DNA from: Flavobacterium sp.
GTDB lineage: Bacteria; Bacteroidota; Bacteroidia; Flavobacteriales; Flavobacteriaceae
Reading direction: 5' to 3'
DNA length: 63,861 nt
NCBI RefSeq assembly: GCF_029945805.1
Contig: NZ_JAQSDH010000014.1
Span: forward strand, 1 to 63,861
A program made the translations under genes and the position numbers. Positions 53,475 through 63,283 of the stretch are shown here, one piece after another. The first letter of the stretch is position 1. Every line of letters starts with the position of its first letter. The notes under the pieces are model-generated. The model was not told the origin of the DNA, did not search any database, and worked only from the letters and a program-made list of their open reading frames with translations.

Positions 53475-54014
53475 TTACGACTTATTTGTTTTCTGCTTAA
53501 AGCCAATTTCCTTTCTTGGTTCAGTCGTGTCTTTTTTATCAATTAGTTCATCGAGGTAATTAAAAACAAGTTCTATGTTTTTAGTATTGTTGGAAAGTTT
53601 CTTTTTGATTTCTTTAATTTCTAATTTCATACTCAAAGTATCAGTAAGGACTTCTCTGATTTTTGTGAAAACTCTAATTATTTGAATGTTCACTTTTATA
53701 GATGTTGAACTATTTAGGACACTTGAAAGCATTGCAACTCCTTGCTCAGTAAATGCCATTGGTAAATATTTGGAATGCTCACCTCTCTTTAAGGTGCCGA
53801 ATTGGCTCCTTAAAATCTCATGTTCTTGTTGCGTTAATTCAAACATAAAATCTTCTGGAAATCTCTAAATATTTCTGCGCACTTGTCGCTTAAGTTGCTT
53901 GGTTTCTACACCGTATAATTCGGCTAAATCAGCGTCAAGCATTACTTTTTGTAGTCTGATGAAATAAATTTTACTGCTAATAATTTCATCAGGAAGACTA
54001 TTCTCATTATTCAT
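53475..54014 (-). pseudogene. ORF6N-domain protein gene with in-frame amber codon
   Basis: From ATG 54014 the frame reads ENSLPDEIISSKIYFIRLQK, then DADLAELYGVETKQLKRQVRRNI, both ORF6N signatures (each cited in part). TAG at 53865-53867 then stands where homologues have Glu or Asp. The same frame resumes with RFPEDFMFELTQQEHE and runs 123 codons from an internal ATG to 53475, including YLPMAFTEQGVAMLSSVL and a coiled-coil C-terminus. One base change would restore a full 179-residue protein. ORF6N proteins are phage-antirepressor-like or toxin-linked DNA-binding factors. The downstream piece could still be made from the ATG at 53846. Confidence 0.85.
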
Positions 54015-54086
54015 AAATAACAAAATTTAATATTAAACTTACAACAAATCTAATAAATATAGTTTACTATTTCTTCCTTGAATTCC

Positions 54087-54094
54087 TATATTTG
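54087..54094 (+). promoter_or_regulatory. -7 element of the membrane protein gene at 54115
   Basis: TATATTTG, 20 bases before the TTG start. Confidence 0.45.
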
Positions 54095-54114
54095 TTACAA
54101 CAACAAAAACCACT

Positions 54115-54720
54115 TTGAAAAAAATACTTCCTTTTTTTTCGTACGCTTTCCATCCGATTTTCATTCCACTATTTGGAACTTTTTTTTACGTTTTATGGGA
54201 TTCGCATTATTTTACGATGGCGCAGTGCCTGATACTATTTTTACAAATTATCATCATTACAATTCTATTGCCGATTGCATTTTTCTGCTTACTACGAACT
54301 TTCGGAAAAGTAGAAACCGTTATGCTTTCCGACATTTCACAACGCAAAATTCCGTTAATTTTACAAATAATGCTATTTGCTGTTCTGATCGAGAAAAGCA
54401 TCACTTTTGAACGTTTCCCCAGCTTATATTTGTTCTTTTTTGGTGGAATAATTAGTTCAATATTGGCTTTCGTGTTTCTGTTTGGTAAAATCAAAGCGAG
54501 TATTCACATGATTGGAATCAGTTCGCTTACAGTTTACATAATTGGATTGAGCATTCATAACGAAATCAACACCATAAATACTGTTGCTTTTTTCGTAATC
54601 ATAAATGGCGTAGTTGCTTCCTCTCGACTGGTGATGAAAGCCCATTCTAATAAAGAATTACTAATTGGCTTTTTTTGTGGAGCAATTCCACAATGTGTTT
54701 TATTTTACTTTTGGTTATAA
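54115..54720 (+). CDS. six-helix membrane protein of unknown function
   Basis: 201 residues with about six hydrophobic segments (AFHPIFIPLFGTFFYVL onward). The segment HPIFIPLF, then SDISQRKIPL, and a helix pair around HMIGISSLTVYIIGLS recall PAP2-like phosphatase relatives without an obvious full catalytic motif. Start is TTG, as no ATG precedes the conserved part. Converges on the porT-like gene with a six-base overlap. Confidence 0.65.
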   Translation: MKKILPFFSYAFHPIFIPLFGTFFYVLWDSHYFTMAQCLILFLQIIIITILLPIAFFCLLRTFGKVETVMLSDISQRKIPLILQIMLFAVLIEKSITFERFPSLYLFFFGGIISSILAFVFLFGKIKASIHMIGISSLTVYIIGLSIHNEINTINTVAFFVIINGVVASSRLVMKAHSNKELLIGFFCGAIPQCVLFYFWL

Positions 54721-55407
54721 TATATAAAACATCAGACCAAAGTTGGCCGTGTTCATATCAATCGACTGATTGTCTATTTTCGCAGAAGATTTAAACAACG
54801 GATTGAGTCCGTAATAGATATAAAAGTTCCAAGTATTCCAACCAGCTGCTACATATGCTCCATATTGAAACTGGTTAACATCCTTATTATTGGATATGGC
54901 AACCGTTCCCGCTGAACCTTCTGATTTGTATAGGTCGTAAAAAACATAGCTGAATTTAAATCCCGTATAAACCCTCCAAAAAATATGACTTTCCGGAGTG
55001 GAATTGCGCCATCTAAATTCGACAGGCAGATCAATCGTATAAAGCGATAATTTGTTCTTAACAAATGAAGTATTTTCGTCTGGAACTTGATAGGAATACG
55101 TTCCGGCTTCTTCTGTAATTCTCAAATTTTGATTGTAAACCGATACGGAACATCCCAAACCTGCAGCAAGAGCAAAAGTTCTCTTCTTGTTAATAGGCAT
55201 ATCTCTCAGAAAACCAAAAGCTATTCCAGGCGAAAGTTTGTTCTGGTTAATTCCAAAAGGACGCTTTTGAAGCGCATTATACGTAATGTTGAGGTAAAAC
55301 TGGTCTTCACGATATAACGAATCCACAGCATCAAAATCAATTTCTTGTTGCTGGGCAAAAGTGCCAAGCGCTGTAAAAAATGTTATGATGAAAAGATAGA
55401 CTCGCAT
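54715..55407 (-). CDS. porT: outer-membrane beta-barrel, PorT/SprT-like (type IX secretion)
   Basis: 230 residues with a signal peptide (FITFFTALGTFAQ) and eight or so amphipathic strands. The segments DSLYREDQFYLNITYNAL, SPGIAFGFLRDMPINKKRTFALAAGLG (quoted SPGIAFGFLRDMPINK), VEFRWRNSTPESHIFWRVYTGFK (quoted PESHIFWRVYTGFK) and AGWNTWNFYIYYGLNPLFKS agree with my recollection of PorT/SprT, an outer-membrane component needed for type IX secretion and gliding. The T9SS-sorted proteins at 18.6, 19.0 and 59.1 kb show the pathway is used. Assignment from memory of the family, not from a search. Confidence 0.72.
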   Translation of the reverse strand: MRVYLFIITFFTALGTFAQQQEIDFDAVDSLYREDQFYLNITYNALQKRPFGINQNKLSPGIAFGFLRDMPINKKRTFALAAGLGCSVSVYNQNLRITEEAGTYSYQVPDENTSFVKNKLSLYTIDLPVEFRWRNSTPESHIFWRVYTGFKFSYVFYDLYKSEGSAGTVAISNNKDVNQFQYGAYVAAGWNTWNFYIYYGLNPLFKSSAKIDNQSIDMNTANFGLMFYIL

Positions 55408-55430
55408 ACCGCTATTTTAAGAAAGAAAAG

Positions 55431-55515
55431 CAGAGAGGAAGGGATTCGAACCCTCGTTATGTTACCATAAACACGCTTTCCAAGCGTGCGCCTTCAGCCA
55501 CTCGGCCACCTCTCT
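55431..55515 (-). tRNA. tRNA-Ser (anticodon GGA)
   Basis: 85 bases on the minus strand. Acceptor stem AGAGAGG with CCTCTCT, discriminator G, D-arm GGCCGAGTGGCTGAAGGC, anticodon loop CTTGGAAAG (GGA), a long variable arm typical of class II tRNAs, and T-arm GAGGGTTCGAATCCCTTC. The 3' CCA is not encoded. Confidence 0.97.
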
Positions 55516-55573
55516 AATAGTGTTGCAAATAACCGTAATTTTTTTCAGTAAAAAAAGTTAGTTTGACAATTTA

Positions 55574-56599
55574 TTACTGCATTTCACCGCGTAAAGACGT
55601 CTCAAAAATAGTTTTGAAAACTGAAGGCGCCACATTTTGTCCTAACAGATACATCAATTTGGTAATTGCAGCTTCCGTAGTAATATCTTTTCCAGAAATT
55701 ATGCCTATTTTTTTGAGTTGTGAACTGGTTTCGTATTGTCCCATATTGACACTTCCGCCCGAACATTGAGTAACATTAATAATATGTAAACCACCTTTGA
55801 TGGCATTTTTCAAGATAGTGATAAACCATTCTTCGGTTGGTGCATTACCAGAGCCATAGGTTTCGAGAAGTATACCTTTCAGATTTGGAATAGCAATAAT
55901 AGCGGACAAAACAGATTCGTTTATTCCTGGAAACATTTTCACGATCATAACATTGCCATCCATTTCTTTATGGACAAGTAGTTTCTTAGAATGTCTCGAC
56001 AGCAACATATTCGAATTTACATTCAGATGTACTCCAGATTCTACTAAATGCGGATAATTTGGCGAAGCAAAAGCGTTAAAATGTTCGGCATTTATTTTGG
56101 TTGTGCGGTTTCCACGATACAATTTATATTCAAAATAAAGACACACTTCGTGAATTACAGATTTCCCTTTTTGCTGTAATGAAGCAATTTGAATTGCAGT
56201 AATCAAGTTTTCTTTGGCATCAGTTCTTAAATCTCCAATTGGTAATTGAGAACCTGTGAAGACCACTGGCTTGTTCAAATTTTCAAGCATAAAACTTAAG
56301 GCTGATGCTGAATAGGACATTGTATCTGAGCCGTGAAGCACTACAAATCCGTCAAAATTAGCATAATTTTTTTCGATGATTTCTGCAATATCTACCCATT
56401 TTTGCGGATTGATATTCGAGGAATCAATAGGCGTTTTAAAAGAAATGGTTTCAATATTACAATCAAGAAGTTTGAGCTCCGGAATTTTTTGCAACAATTT
56501 TTTAAAGTTGAATGCTTTAAGTACTCCCGTTTCAAAATCTTTAATCATACCAATGGTTCCGCCGGTATATATTAAAAGTATGTTGGACTTAGACTGCAT
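55574..56599 (-). CDS. ansA: type I L-asparaginase
   Basis: 341 residues without a signal peptide, so cytoplasmic. Hydrolyses asparagine to aspartate. First catalytic Thr is T15 in IYTGGTIGM; the second triad has T93-D-like context in VLHGSDTMSYSASAL, with the Lys in RTDAKENLITA. GILLETYGSGNAPT is the substrate-loop block. Its start overlaps the stop of the acyltransferase gene by 11 bases, so the two are co-translated. Confidence 0.93.
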   Translation of the reverse strand: MQSKSNILLIYTGGTIGMIKDFETGVLKAFNFKKLLQKIPELKLLDCNIETISFKTPIDSSNINPQKWVDIAEIIEKNYANFDGFVVLHGSDTMSYSASALSFMLENLNKPVVFTGSQLPIGDLRTDAKENLITAIQIASLQQKGKSVIHEVCLYFEYKLYRGNRTTKINAEHFNAFASPNYPHLVESGVHLNVNSNMLLSRHSKKLLVHKEMDGNVMIVKMFPGINESVLSAIIAIPNLKGILLETYGSGNAPTEEWFITILKNAIKGGLHIINVTQCSGGSVNMGQYETSSQLKKIGIISGKDITTEAAITKLMYLLGQNVAPSVFKTIFETSLRGEMQ

Positions 56600-57728
56600 T
56601 CTCGTATTTTGATTTATTCACCACAGGATTGGCATACATGGCTAGGAAGCTTTCCACCATCTGTGGATTATTTTCATCTATTCTCATTTCAAGTCTGCGT
56701 TCAAATAAAGATTTTTCATCTTCCGTATAACAATGGCTGTATTTATCAGATTTATTCAATAAATCATAAGCAATATAATTAGTGGGCCACAACTTATAAC
56801 TTTGTAAAATAGAATCGTCTATTGCCTGAGCTACAGCCTGAACTTGCTTATTATTATTGTCAAATTCGACAGCAATTTTATCTAATTCTTGGTCTAAGAC
56901 ATCTCCAATATGAATATGAATGTGTTTCTTTTGCCCAATGATTCCGCTAAGTAATGTGATGAAATCTTCATTTTTTTCTTTGATGTAAATTTGATCGTTT
57001 GCTTGAGCAATCAACTGTGGCATTTTCAAAGCATCCGTTGGATCGTATTCGTATGAAATAGAAACGGGAACAATCTTTATCTTTTTGAAATACTCCGTCA
57101 AATTCTTTTCATCAGAACCCATGGCGAGCATCTTTAATACCCCAGAATGTGTGGCATCGTTTCCATCTTTAGTTCTTCCTTCACGCTGTGCAATCCAAAC
57201 TGAACGATTTTCGCGCAGCAATAATTGCCCAATGTATTCCGACATTAACTTAGAACTTTCCAGTAATTCTCTTGGGGATAAACCGCGTTGTACTAGAAAA
57301 TTTCTATTAAGTTTTGCTAGTGTATTCATAAAATCGCGCTTCACCAAATTATCTCCAATTGCCGAAGCCGTCATTACCAATCCGTGTTCAAATAAACAAG
57401 CATTTAGCAAAGAAGTGTCTAAAATAATATCTCTGTGATTGGAAATAAAAAGGTAAGCAGTGTTTTTTTGTAATTTTTCAAAACCCGAAGTGGATAAGCC
57501 ATCCGAACTCTTTTCCAACACTTTTTTCAAAGCTTTGTATATAAAATTACACTGAAAATCGCGAATAGAATGGGTTCGTTTTAATTGTGCTTTCCAAATT
57601 TCATCTTCAACCTCAGGAAAGGTAAAATCCATTATTGCTTTCATCATCGGATGATTCACCGAAGCACAAATGGCATCATTTACCTCAGTATCATAAAACG
57701 GACGAATTGAATCAAATTTCTGCATCAT
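56589..57728 (-). CDS. 1-acyl-glycerol-3-phosphate acyltransferase-like protein
   Basis: 379 residues of the PlsC/GPAT superfamily: acyl-acceptor motif FISNHRDIILDTSLLN (in place of classical NHX4D), VQRGLSPRELLESSKLM, and the phosphate-binding block IAQREGRTKDGNDATHSG. The protein is longer than PlsC. It probably makes phosphatidate or an unusual acylated lipid at the membrane. Overlaps ansA, with which it shares a transcript. Confidence 0.8.
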   Translation of the reverse strand: MMQKFDSIRPFYDTEVNDAICASVNHPMMKAIMDFTFPEVEDEIWKAQLKRTHSIRDFQCNFIYKALKKVLEKSSDGLSTSGFEKLQKNTAYLFISNHRDIILDTSLLNACLFEHGLVMTASAIGDNLVKRDFMNTLAKLNRNFLVQRGLSPRELLESSKLMSEYIGQLLLRENRSVWIAQREGRTKDGNDATHSGVLKMLAMGSDEKNLTEYFKKIKIVPVSISYEYDPTDALKMPQLIAQANDQIYIKEKNEDFITLLSGIIGQKKHIHIHIGDVLDQELDKIAVEFDNNNKQVQAVAQAIDDSILQSYKLWPTNYIAYDLLNKSDKYSHCYTEDEKSLFERRLEMRIDENNPQMVESFLAMYANPVVNKSKYENAV

Positions 57729-57787
57729 GGATTAAATTTAACAGGGACAAAAGAACAAAAATAACTCAATTTTTGTCGATTACAACA

Positions 57788-58555
57788 TTAAATTCCAAAA
57801 ACTGCTTTGGAATTTTCGGTAGTGATTTGGGCAATTTTTCCCAACGGCAATTCATAAATCTGCGCTAATTTTTCGGCTACCAATGTAGTATAACTGCTTT
57901 CATTTCGCTTTCCGCGATAAGGCACTGGCGCTAAATAGGGTGAATCGGTTTCGAGGACAATATGTTTCAAGTCGATATCCTTTAAAAATTGATCAATCTT
58001 TCCGTTTTTGAAAGTGGCAACTCCACCAATTCCCAGTTTCATGTTTAGGTCGATCGCCCTTTTAGCTTGACCGAAATCGCCAGTAAAACAATGGAATATT
58101 CCAAATAAATCGGCTGCTTTTTCGGAATCCAAAACTTCAAAAACTTCATCAAAGGCATCGCGACAATGAATATTTATAGCTAATTTATATTTTTTAGCCA
58201 ATTGAATTTGGTATTGAAAAGCGTGTTGCTGTTGTTTCAAAAAAGTCTTATCCCAAAACAAATCAATTCCGATTTCGCCTACAGCGTAGAATTTTTTCTT
58301 GGCCAATTCCGTTTCAACATGGGCTAATTCTTCTAGATAGTTTTCTTTGACATACGTTGGATGTAAACCCATCATTAAATGAATATTTTCAGGAAATTGG
58401 TCTTCCAAATCATACATTTTCTGCGTATGCTGAGAATCAATTGACGGCACAAAAAATCGAGAAACTCCGGCTTCAATCGCCCGTTGTATCATTTCAGTTC
58501 GGTCTTGGTCAAATTCTTCAGAATACAGATGCGTATGCGTATCGGTTAAAATCAT
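57788..58555 (-). CDS. TatD-family metal-dependent hydrolase
   Basis: 255 residues. Divalent-metal sites: TDTHTHLYSEEF near the N-terminus, AVGEIGIDLFWD (Glu), NIHCRDAF (His), IFHCFTGDFG (His) and VLETDSPYLAPVPYRGKRN (Asp) all intact. TatD proteins are 3'-5' exonucleases or D-tyrosyl deacylase-like nucleases in known cases. Same strand as the acyltransferase, 59 bases away. Confidence 0.93.
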   Translation of the reverse strand: MILTDTHTHLYSEEFDQDRTEMIQRAIEAGVSRFFVPSIDSQHTQKMYDLEDQFPENIHLMMGLHPTYVKENYLEELAHVETELAKKKFYAVGEIGIDLFWDKTFLKQQQHAFQYQIQLAKKYKLAINIHCRDAFDEVFEVLDSEKAADLFGIFHCFTGDFGQAKRAIDLNMKLGIGGVATFKNGKIDQFLKDIDLKHIVLETDSPYLAPVPYRGKRNESSYTTLVAEKLAQIYELPLGKIAQITTENSKAVFGI

Positions 58556-58617
58556 TGTAAAAAAGTAACTGCGTTTCTAAGTTGCAAAGTTTATTAAAAA
58601 AATCCGTTCGGCAAGCC

Positions 58618-58645
58618 TTGGGTCAAAGTTTGTTGCCTATTTTTG
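58618..58645 (+). promoter_or_regulatory. promoter of the retropepsin-like gene
   Basis: TTG at 58618-58620, 17-base spacer, TATTTTTG at 58638-58645. It matches the Bacteroidota consensus TTG-N17-23-TAnnTTTG and lies 29 bases before the ATG at 58675. Confidence 0.65.
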
Positions 58646-58674
58646 AATTACATTTGACATCATTTTACAATTTT

Positions 58675-59112
58675 ATGGAGCAACTTCAACTCATTCTCAA
58701 AAAAGAAAAATACAAAAAAATAAAATTCAAAGTCTCAAAAACCCAGCATTTACTTATAAAGGCTACAATTAACGGAATGTCTGGAAATTTTATTTTAGAT
58801 ACTGGCGCTTCTAATAGTTGTGTTGGTTTTGAAGGCATTGAATTTTTTAATCTTAAAGCGGGAAAATCAAAAACGAAAGCTTCGGGTGCTGGTGCAACGG
58901 GAATGTTTACCAAATTAGCAAAAAACAATTCACTTCAAATTGGACGATGGAAAACAGAAGGTTTGCACTTGATCATTTTTGATATGGAACATGTAAATGA
59001 AGCCTTAAGACAGCACAAAGCCAAGCCCGTTCAAGGAATTATTGGTGCCGATATATTATTAGAAGGGAAAGGAATTATCGATTATTATAATCATTGTCTG
59101 TATTTAAAGTAA
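58675..59112 (+). CDS. retropepsin-like clan AA aspartic protease
   Basis: 145 residues, half-pepsin size, so active as a dimer. The catalytic motif D42-T-G is in GNFILDTGASNSCVGFEG. The flap-like GAGATGMFTKL and the distal hydrophobic-Gly HGIIGADILLEGKG-type segment (QGIIGADILLEGKGIIDY) follow. No signal peptide, so cytoplasmic. I start at MEQLQLILKKEKY, since the promoter at 58618 lies inside the longer frame from 58582. Substrate unknown. Confidence 0.85.
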   Translation: MEQLQLILKKEKYKKIKFKVSKTQHLLIKATINGMSGNFILDTGASNSCVGFEGIEFFNLKAGKSKTKASGAGATGMFTKLAKNNSLQIGRWKTEGLHLIIFDMEHVNEALRQHKAKPVQGIIGADILLEGKGIIDYYNHCLYLK

Positions 59113-59126
59113 TATCTATATATTTG
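59094..59126 (+). promoter_or_regulatory. promoter of the large T9SS protein gene
   Basis: TTG at 59094-59096, 22-base spacer, TATATTTG at 59119-59126; 19 bases before the ATG at 59146. It overlaps the end of the protease gene. Confidence 0.6.
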
Positions 59127-59145
59127 ATTATTAAATACATTAGTC

Positions 59146-61761
59146 ATGAAAAAAAACTACCTTTCTTTATTATCATTATTAGTGTTTGGATTACTCAGCA
59201 CAATTTCTTTCGGACAGATTAATGCTGTTGATGATACTTTTGCTGTTGTTTATGGTACGGGTCAAGTTACCGCTGGCGATATCCTACTAAATGATACACG
59301 GAATGGTGTTTCGACACAAGCTGCGAATGTTATTATTTCCACTATTTCTACTACGAATCCGGGCATTTCTATTTCAGGAACTACTATTGTTGTAGCTTCG
59401 GGAACACCACGAGGAACATATACTTTGACCTATCAAATATGTGACGCGTCAAATCCGACCATCTGTGATACCGCTCTTGCGACAATAAATACAAAAATCA
59501 TAGCAAATCCGGATAACATTTTTATATCTGCTTGTGGATTTATTGTTGCTGGAAACGTTTTAGGTTCAGGCTCTGATTTGAACATAATTGATTCTTTGAA
59601 TGATGAACCTGCGATACTAACTCCTTATTATACTCAACCAGGAAATGTATTGCATCCAGCCACTGTCACTTTAACTTACATACAAACCTATCCCGACATT
59701 CAGATAGTATCAAATGGTGATATTATTATAACTAATTCAATCCCTTCTAATAATTATATTTTGACTTATGAATTATGTGAAATAGCGCATCCAAATAATT
59801 GCAGTACGGGTTATGTAAACTTAAATGTTTATCCCACATACGTCATTGCTAGCGATGATGATTTTAGCTTTTTACCTATTGACAATACTGTTGGCGGAAC
59901 CACTTCCAGTGTTCTAGATAATGATTTTTCAGGATGTTTTGGAATTCTTAATCCGGGTAACTCATTTGTAATGCCAATGTCTGTTCCTAATGGTTTAACT
60001 TTTAACTTCGATGGAACAATTACGGTAGCAATAGGAACTGCGCCTGGCACTTATTTAGTAGACTATACCGTGTGCGAAAATGGTTTTGGGGGTTGTGATC
60101 AAGCTACAGCAACTGTTTATGTAACTGGCGTTTCAAGTGTAGTAGCCCTCTATGACAATTTTACTGCTAATTACCCAAATACCACTACCACAAGTGTTCT
60201 AACTAATGACACCTTGAATGGCAGTTTAATAACAAACCCTTCAAGCGTAAGTATCACAGCGCTGAATAACCCTTCCGGTTTTACACTAAATGCCAACGGG
60301 ACGATAACAATTGGGGCTGCAGTAACCGAAGGAACTTACACTGTTCCTTATCAAATTTGCAGCAGCGCAAACCCAAGTGATTGTTATGTAAATTATGCCT
60401 ATGTCGTTGTTTTTAAAAACAGGATTTTAGGAAACGTCAAGTTTGATGCCAATGGTAATGGATGTGATGTAAATGATGGTTATTTAAATAATATCAGCGT
60501 AAAAAACATAAATGGAGCCAATACTTATACCAGCTATACAAATTATAATGGCACGAGTGGATATTATTTAATTGGTGATGCAGGAACAAACACCGTTTCT
60601 GTAACGAATTTACCAAGCTATTTTACAGTTACTCCTACAAATCAAGTGGTTAATTTTGCAACGGCGGGATTAACGTCAACTCTAGGCGATTTTTGTGTTT
60701 CTATCAATTCTAATGTTAATGATTTAGAAGTGGTATTGATTCCCAAATTCAATGTGGTTCCTGGTCTTCCAGCATTTTATACTATTTGGTTTAAAAACAA
60801 TGGAAGCACGACCTTGAGTGGCCAAATCGCATTCCAATTTGACAATACAAAAATGTCGTTTTTAAGTAGTAGTCCTACACCAGACACTATTGGAACCAAT
60901 ACATTAACGTATACTTTTTCAAACATACTCCCTTTTCAAAGTAGAGAAATTAGCAATGTTAAATTCCAAGTCGCTACTCCTACTACTGTAAATTCTGGAG
61001 ATGTAGTTTCTTTCACAAGCTCCATAACACCAGCAGTTTCTGATGCTACACCAACAAATAATACTAATAGCATCTCACAAACTGTCGTAAACTCGCAAGA
61101 TCCAAATGACATTGTAGTTCATGAAGGAGCAACAATAACTTTAGCAAAAGCGCAACAAGAGTATTTACATTATACAATCCGTTTTCAAAATGTTGGTACT
61201 TCAGAGGCTATAAATATTAAAGTTGTAAACGATTTAGATGCAAAATTAGATTGGAGCACATTTCAATTACTATCAACAAGTCATGTTTGCAGAGTGAAAA
61301 ATCAAAATAGTCATAATGAATTTTTATTCGAAGGGATCAACTTACCTGGAAGTACAAACGAACCTTTGAGTCATGGCTATATAACGTATAAAGTAAAGCC
61401 AATTTCATCTATTGCAGTTGGGAATGTAATCCCAAATTGGGCCAACATCTATTTTGATTACAATGCACCTATTGTAACAAATGTGGCTTCGACAACTATT
61501 GGTCCTAACTTAGCAAATGACACTTTTGCTTTCAACAACTTTAAGTATTCGCCGAATCCCGTAAAAAGTTCATTATTTATTTCAAATGGGGCAACAATTG
61601 ACTCTATCGAAATCACTTCAATTACTGGGCAAAAGGTGATGAATCTACCCGTAAATAATTTACAAACAGAAATAAACCTATCAAAACTTTCCAAAGGAAT
61701 TTATTTTGTAAAAGTTAGTTCGGAAAGTCAGGAAAAAATAGTTAAGGTAATTAAAGATTAA
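59146..61761 (+). CDS. large T9SS type A sorted surface protein (DUF7619-like)
   Basis: 871 residues. Signal peptide about 1-23. Four cadherin/Ig-like repeats of about 100 residues (from 25, 115, 225 and 330), each opening like VDDTFAV or DDDFSF, with 'LxNDT' turns and closing with a Cys-x-Cys-rich strand such as [17 protein letters not shown]. An SdrD B-like domain (about 425-525, [18 protein letters not shown]) and a DUF11/DUF7619-like region ([42 protein letters not shown]) follow. The type A sorting domain is about 800-871 ([24 protein letters not shown]). Likely an adhesin or surface-layer protein (inference). Overlaps the MFS gene tail-to-tail by four bases. Confidence 0.88.
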   Translation: MKKNYLSLLSLLVFGLLSTISFGQINAVDDTFAVVYGTGQVTAGDILLNDTRNGVSTQAANVIISTISTTNPGISISGTTIVVASGTPRGTYTLTYQICDASNPTICDTALATINTKIIANPDNIFISACGFIVAGNVLGSGSDLNIIDSLNDEPAILTPYYTQPGNVLHPATVTLTYIQTYPDIQIVSNGDIIITNSIPSNNYILTYELCEIAHPNNCSTGYVNLNVYPTYVIASDDDFSFLPIDNTVGGTTSSVLDNDFSGCFGILNPGNSFVMPMSVPNGLTFNFDGTITVAIGTAPGTYLVDYTVCENGFGGCDQATATVYVTGVSSVVALYDNFTANYPNTTTTSVLTNDTLNGSLITNPSSVSITALNNPSGFTLNANGTITIGAAVTEGTYTVPYQICSSANPSDCYVNYAYVVVFKNRILGNVKFDANGNGCDVNDGYLNNISVKNINGANTYTSYTNYNGTSGYYLIGDAGTNTVSVTNLPSYFTVTPTNQVVNFATAGLTSTLGDFCVSINSNVNDLEVVLIPKFNVVPGLPAFYTIWFKNNGSTTLSGQIAFQFDNTKMSFLSSSPTPDTIGTNTLTYTFSNILPFQSREISNVKFQVATPTTVNSGDVVSFTSSITPAVSDATPTNNTNSISQTVVNSQDPNDIVVHEGATITLAKAQQEYLHYTIRFQNVGTSEAINIKVVNDLDAKLDWSTFQLLSTSHVCRVKNQNSHNEFLFEGINLPGSTNEPLSHGYITYKVKPISSIAVGNVIPNWANIYFDYNAPIVTNVASTTIGPNLANDTFAFNNFKYSPNPVKSSLFISNGATIDSIEITSITGQKVMNLPVNNLQTEINLSKLSKGIYFVKVSSESQEKIVKVIKD

Positions 61762-62999
61762 ACCTTACTGCTGTCTTTATTTGAAGAAAAATGTTTTTTG
61801 AGCGAATAATAAGCAATAATTGTACTCACCAACATTAAGATACTACCTAATATAAAAGGAGCTCCAGGTAGTTTAAACGGTGCCTCATCGTGCGTGAAAT
61901 AATAAAATGTATTGGTCATCATTACTGGTCCAATAATTGCCGACGCACTCATTAAACTGGCTAAAGTTCCCTGAATTTCCCCTTGTTCATTCGCTGGAAC
62001 TTTTGAAGAAATCGTCGCTTGTAATGCTGGACCCGCGATTCCGCCTAAGCAATACGGAATTAGAAATACAAACATCATCCAGCTCTCTGTGGCAAAGGCA
62101 AAAAGCAGCATACCAATGGTGTATAGCGCTAGGCCAATGTAAATACTTTTTTCGTTTCCTAATCTTGGACTGGTAAAGCGAATCAATCCCCCTTGAACTA
62201 TTCCAACCAAAAGGCCGACTACACCTAAAGAAATTCCAACCATTTTTTCATCCCAATTGAAACGATACATAGTGTAAAAACTCCAATTGCTATGAACGGC
62301 ATGCGAACCAACGTATAAAAGAAACATACACAATACTAAACCCACTAATGTCGGATGCTTTTTCAACCTCAATATGGCTGTTATTGGATTGGCACGTCTC
62401 CATTCGAATTCTCTTCTGTTACTTTTAGCTAAGGATTCAGGCAAGATAAAATAGCCGTAAAGAAAATTGAGCATGCATAAAACTGCCGCAGCATAAAACG
62501 GAACTCTCGAACCATATTGGCCTAATAATCCACCCAGAACTGGCCCAATTATAAATCCGAGTCCAAAAGCAGCGCCTATCATACCGAAGTTTTTAGCTCT
62601 GTTTTCGGGAGTACTCACATCAGCAATATAAGCCGAAGCGGTTGTAATACTTGCCCCTGTTAACCCAGCAATAATTCTTCCGATAAAAAGCCACAGAATT
62701 GTTGGTGCAAAAGCGAGTAGTAGATAATCCATTGAAAAGGCAAAAAGTGAAATTAAGATTATGGGTCTGCGCCCAAATTTATCACTCAAATTCCCAACTA
62801 ATGGGGCGAAAACAAATTGGGTAATCGCGTAAGCGAAGGTTAGCCATCCTCCAATTTTGGCTGCTTCGCTAATGTCGCCATGAATGAGTTCTTGGATTAA
62901 TTTTGGAATTACTGGAATGATAATTCCCCAACCTGTGATATCGATCAGCATAGTAATAAAAATAAATCCTATCGCTGCTTGTTTTTGGTCTTTTTTCAT
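61758..62999 (-). CDS. MFS transporter, TCR/Tet-like
   Basis: 413 residues, twelve helices. MFS motif A is [11 protein letters not shown] at 69-79, with [29 protein letters not shown] (quoted [23 protein letters not shown]) and [13 protein letters not shown] (motif C, antiporter type). It resembles TetA-type drug:H+ antiporters, but Bacteroidota carry many such genes and drug specificity cannot be claimed. The start is [12 protein letters not shown] (62999): the frame runs to 63098 only because hairpin element B2 is translated by chance. Confidence 0.9.
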   Translation of the reverse strand: MKKDQKQAAIGFIFITMLIDITGWGIIIPVIPKLIQELIHGDISEAAKIGGWLTFAYAITQFVFAPLVGNLSDKFGRRPIILISLFAFSMDYLLLAFAPTILWLFIGRIIAGLTGASITTASAYIADVSTPENRAKNFGMIGAAFGLGFIIGPVLGGLLGQYGSRVPFYAAAVLCMLNFLYGYFILPESLAKSNRREFEWRRANPITAILRLKKHPTLVGLVLCMFLLYVGSHAVHSNWSFYTMYRFNWDEKMVGISLGVVGLLVGIVQGGLIRFTSPRLGNEKSIYIGLALYTIGMLLFAFATESWMMFVFLIPYCLGGIAGPALQATISSKVPANEQGEIQGTLASLMSASAIIGPVMMTNTFYYFTHDEAPFKLPGAPFILGSILMLVSTIIAYYSLKKHFSSNKDSSKV

Positions 63000-63010
63000 A
63001 GCTATTTTTT

Positions 63011-63089
63011 GGGCGTTACCACAAGGGTCGGGCTTTGCGCTCCAATCTTTTGTAAAAACAAAAGGATTTCCACTGCACTCCCTAACGCG
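63011..63089 (-). repeat. dispersed hairpin element, copy B2
   Basis: On the minus strand: CGCGTTAGGGAGTGCAGTGG, AAATCC, stem CTTTTGT with ACAAAAG (loop of four, 63047-63064), GATTGGAGCGCAAAGCCCG, ACCC and GTAACGCCC. It ends 12 bases before the MFS ATG. Confidence 0.8.
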
Positions 63090-63225
63090 GAATTGCAAAT
63101 AAACGAAAAACCTCGCTTAGAAAAGCAAGCGAGAATATATTTATATCGACTCTATTTTATAATTTTTTAAGAAAAATTTAATAATTAAAATTTTACGAAT
63201 TTCTTTGAAATAATCTTAAAAATTC

Positions 63226-63255
63226 TTGCGTTTTTGAAATAAAAGTTTAGTTTTG
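63226..63255 (+). promoter_or_regulatory. promoter of the lipoprotein gene
   Basis: TTG at 63226-63228, 19-base spacer, TAGTTTTG at 63248-63255; 28 bases before the ATG. Both elements and the spacing fit the Bacteroidota consensus. Confidence 0.65.
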
Positions 63256-63283
63256 CGGTCAATAATCTAAAAAACAAAACATT

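Noticed and set aside
53475..55407. Prophage or genomic island around the ORF6N gene and tRNA-Ser
   Set aside because: No integrase, structural phage genes, att-like repeat of the tRNA 3' end, or composition change; neighbours are core genes.
61758..62999. Tetracycline-resistance gene
   Set aside because: It shares the TCR-type MFS motifs, but these are common to many chromosomal efflux proteins; resistance cannot be claimed from sequence.
63000..63098. Longer N-terminus for the MFS transporter
   Set aside because: The extension is translation of element B2. A normal MFS first helix begins just after MKKDQKQ at 62999.
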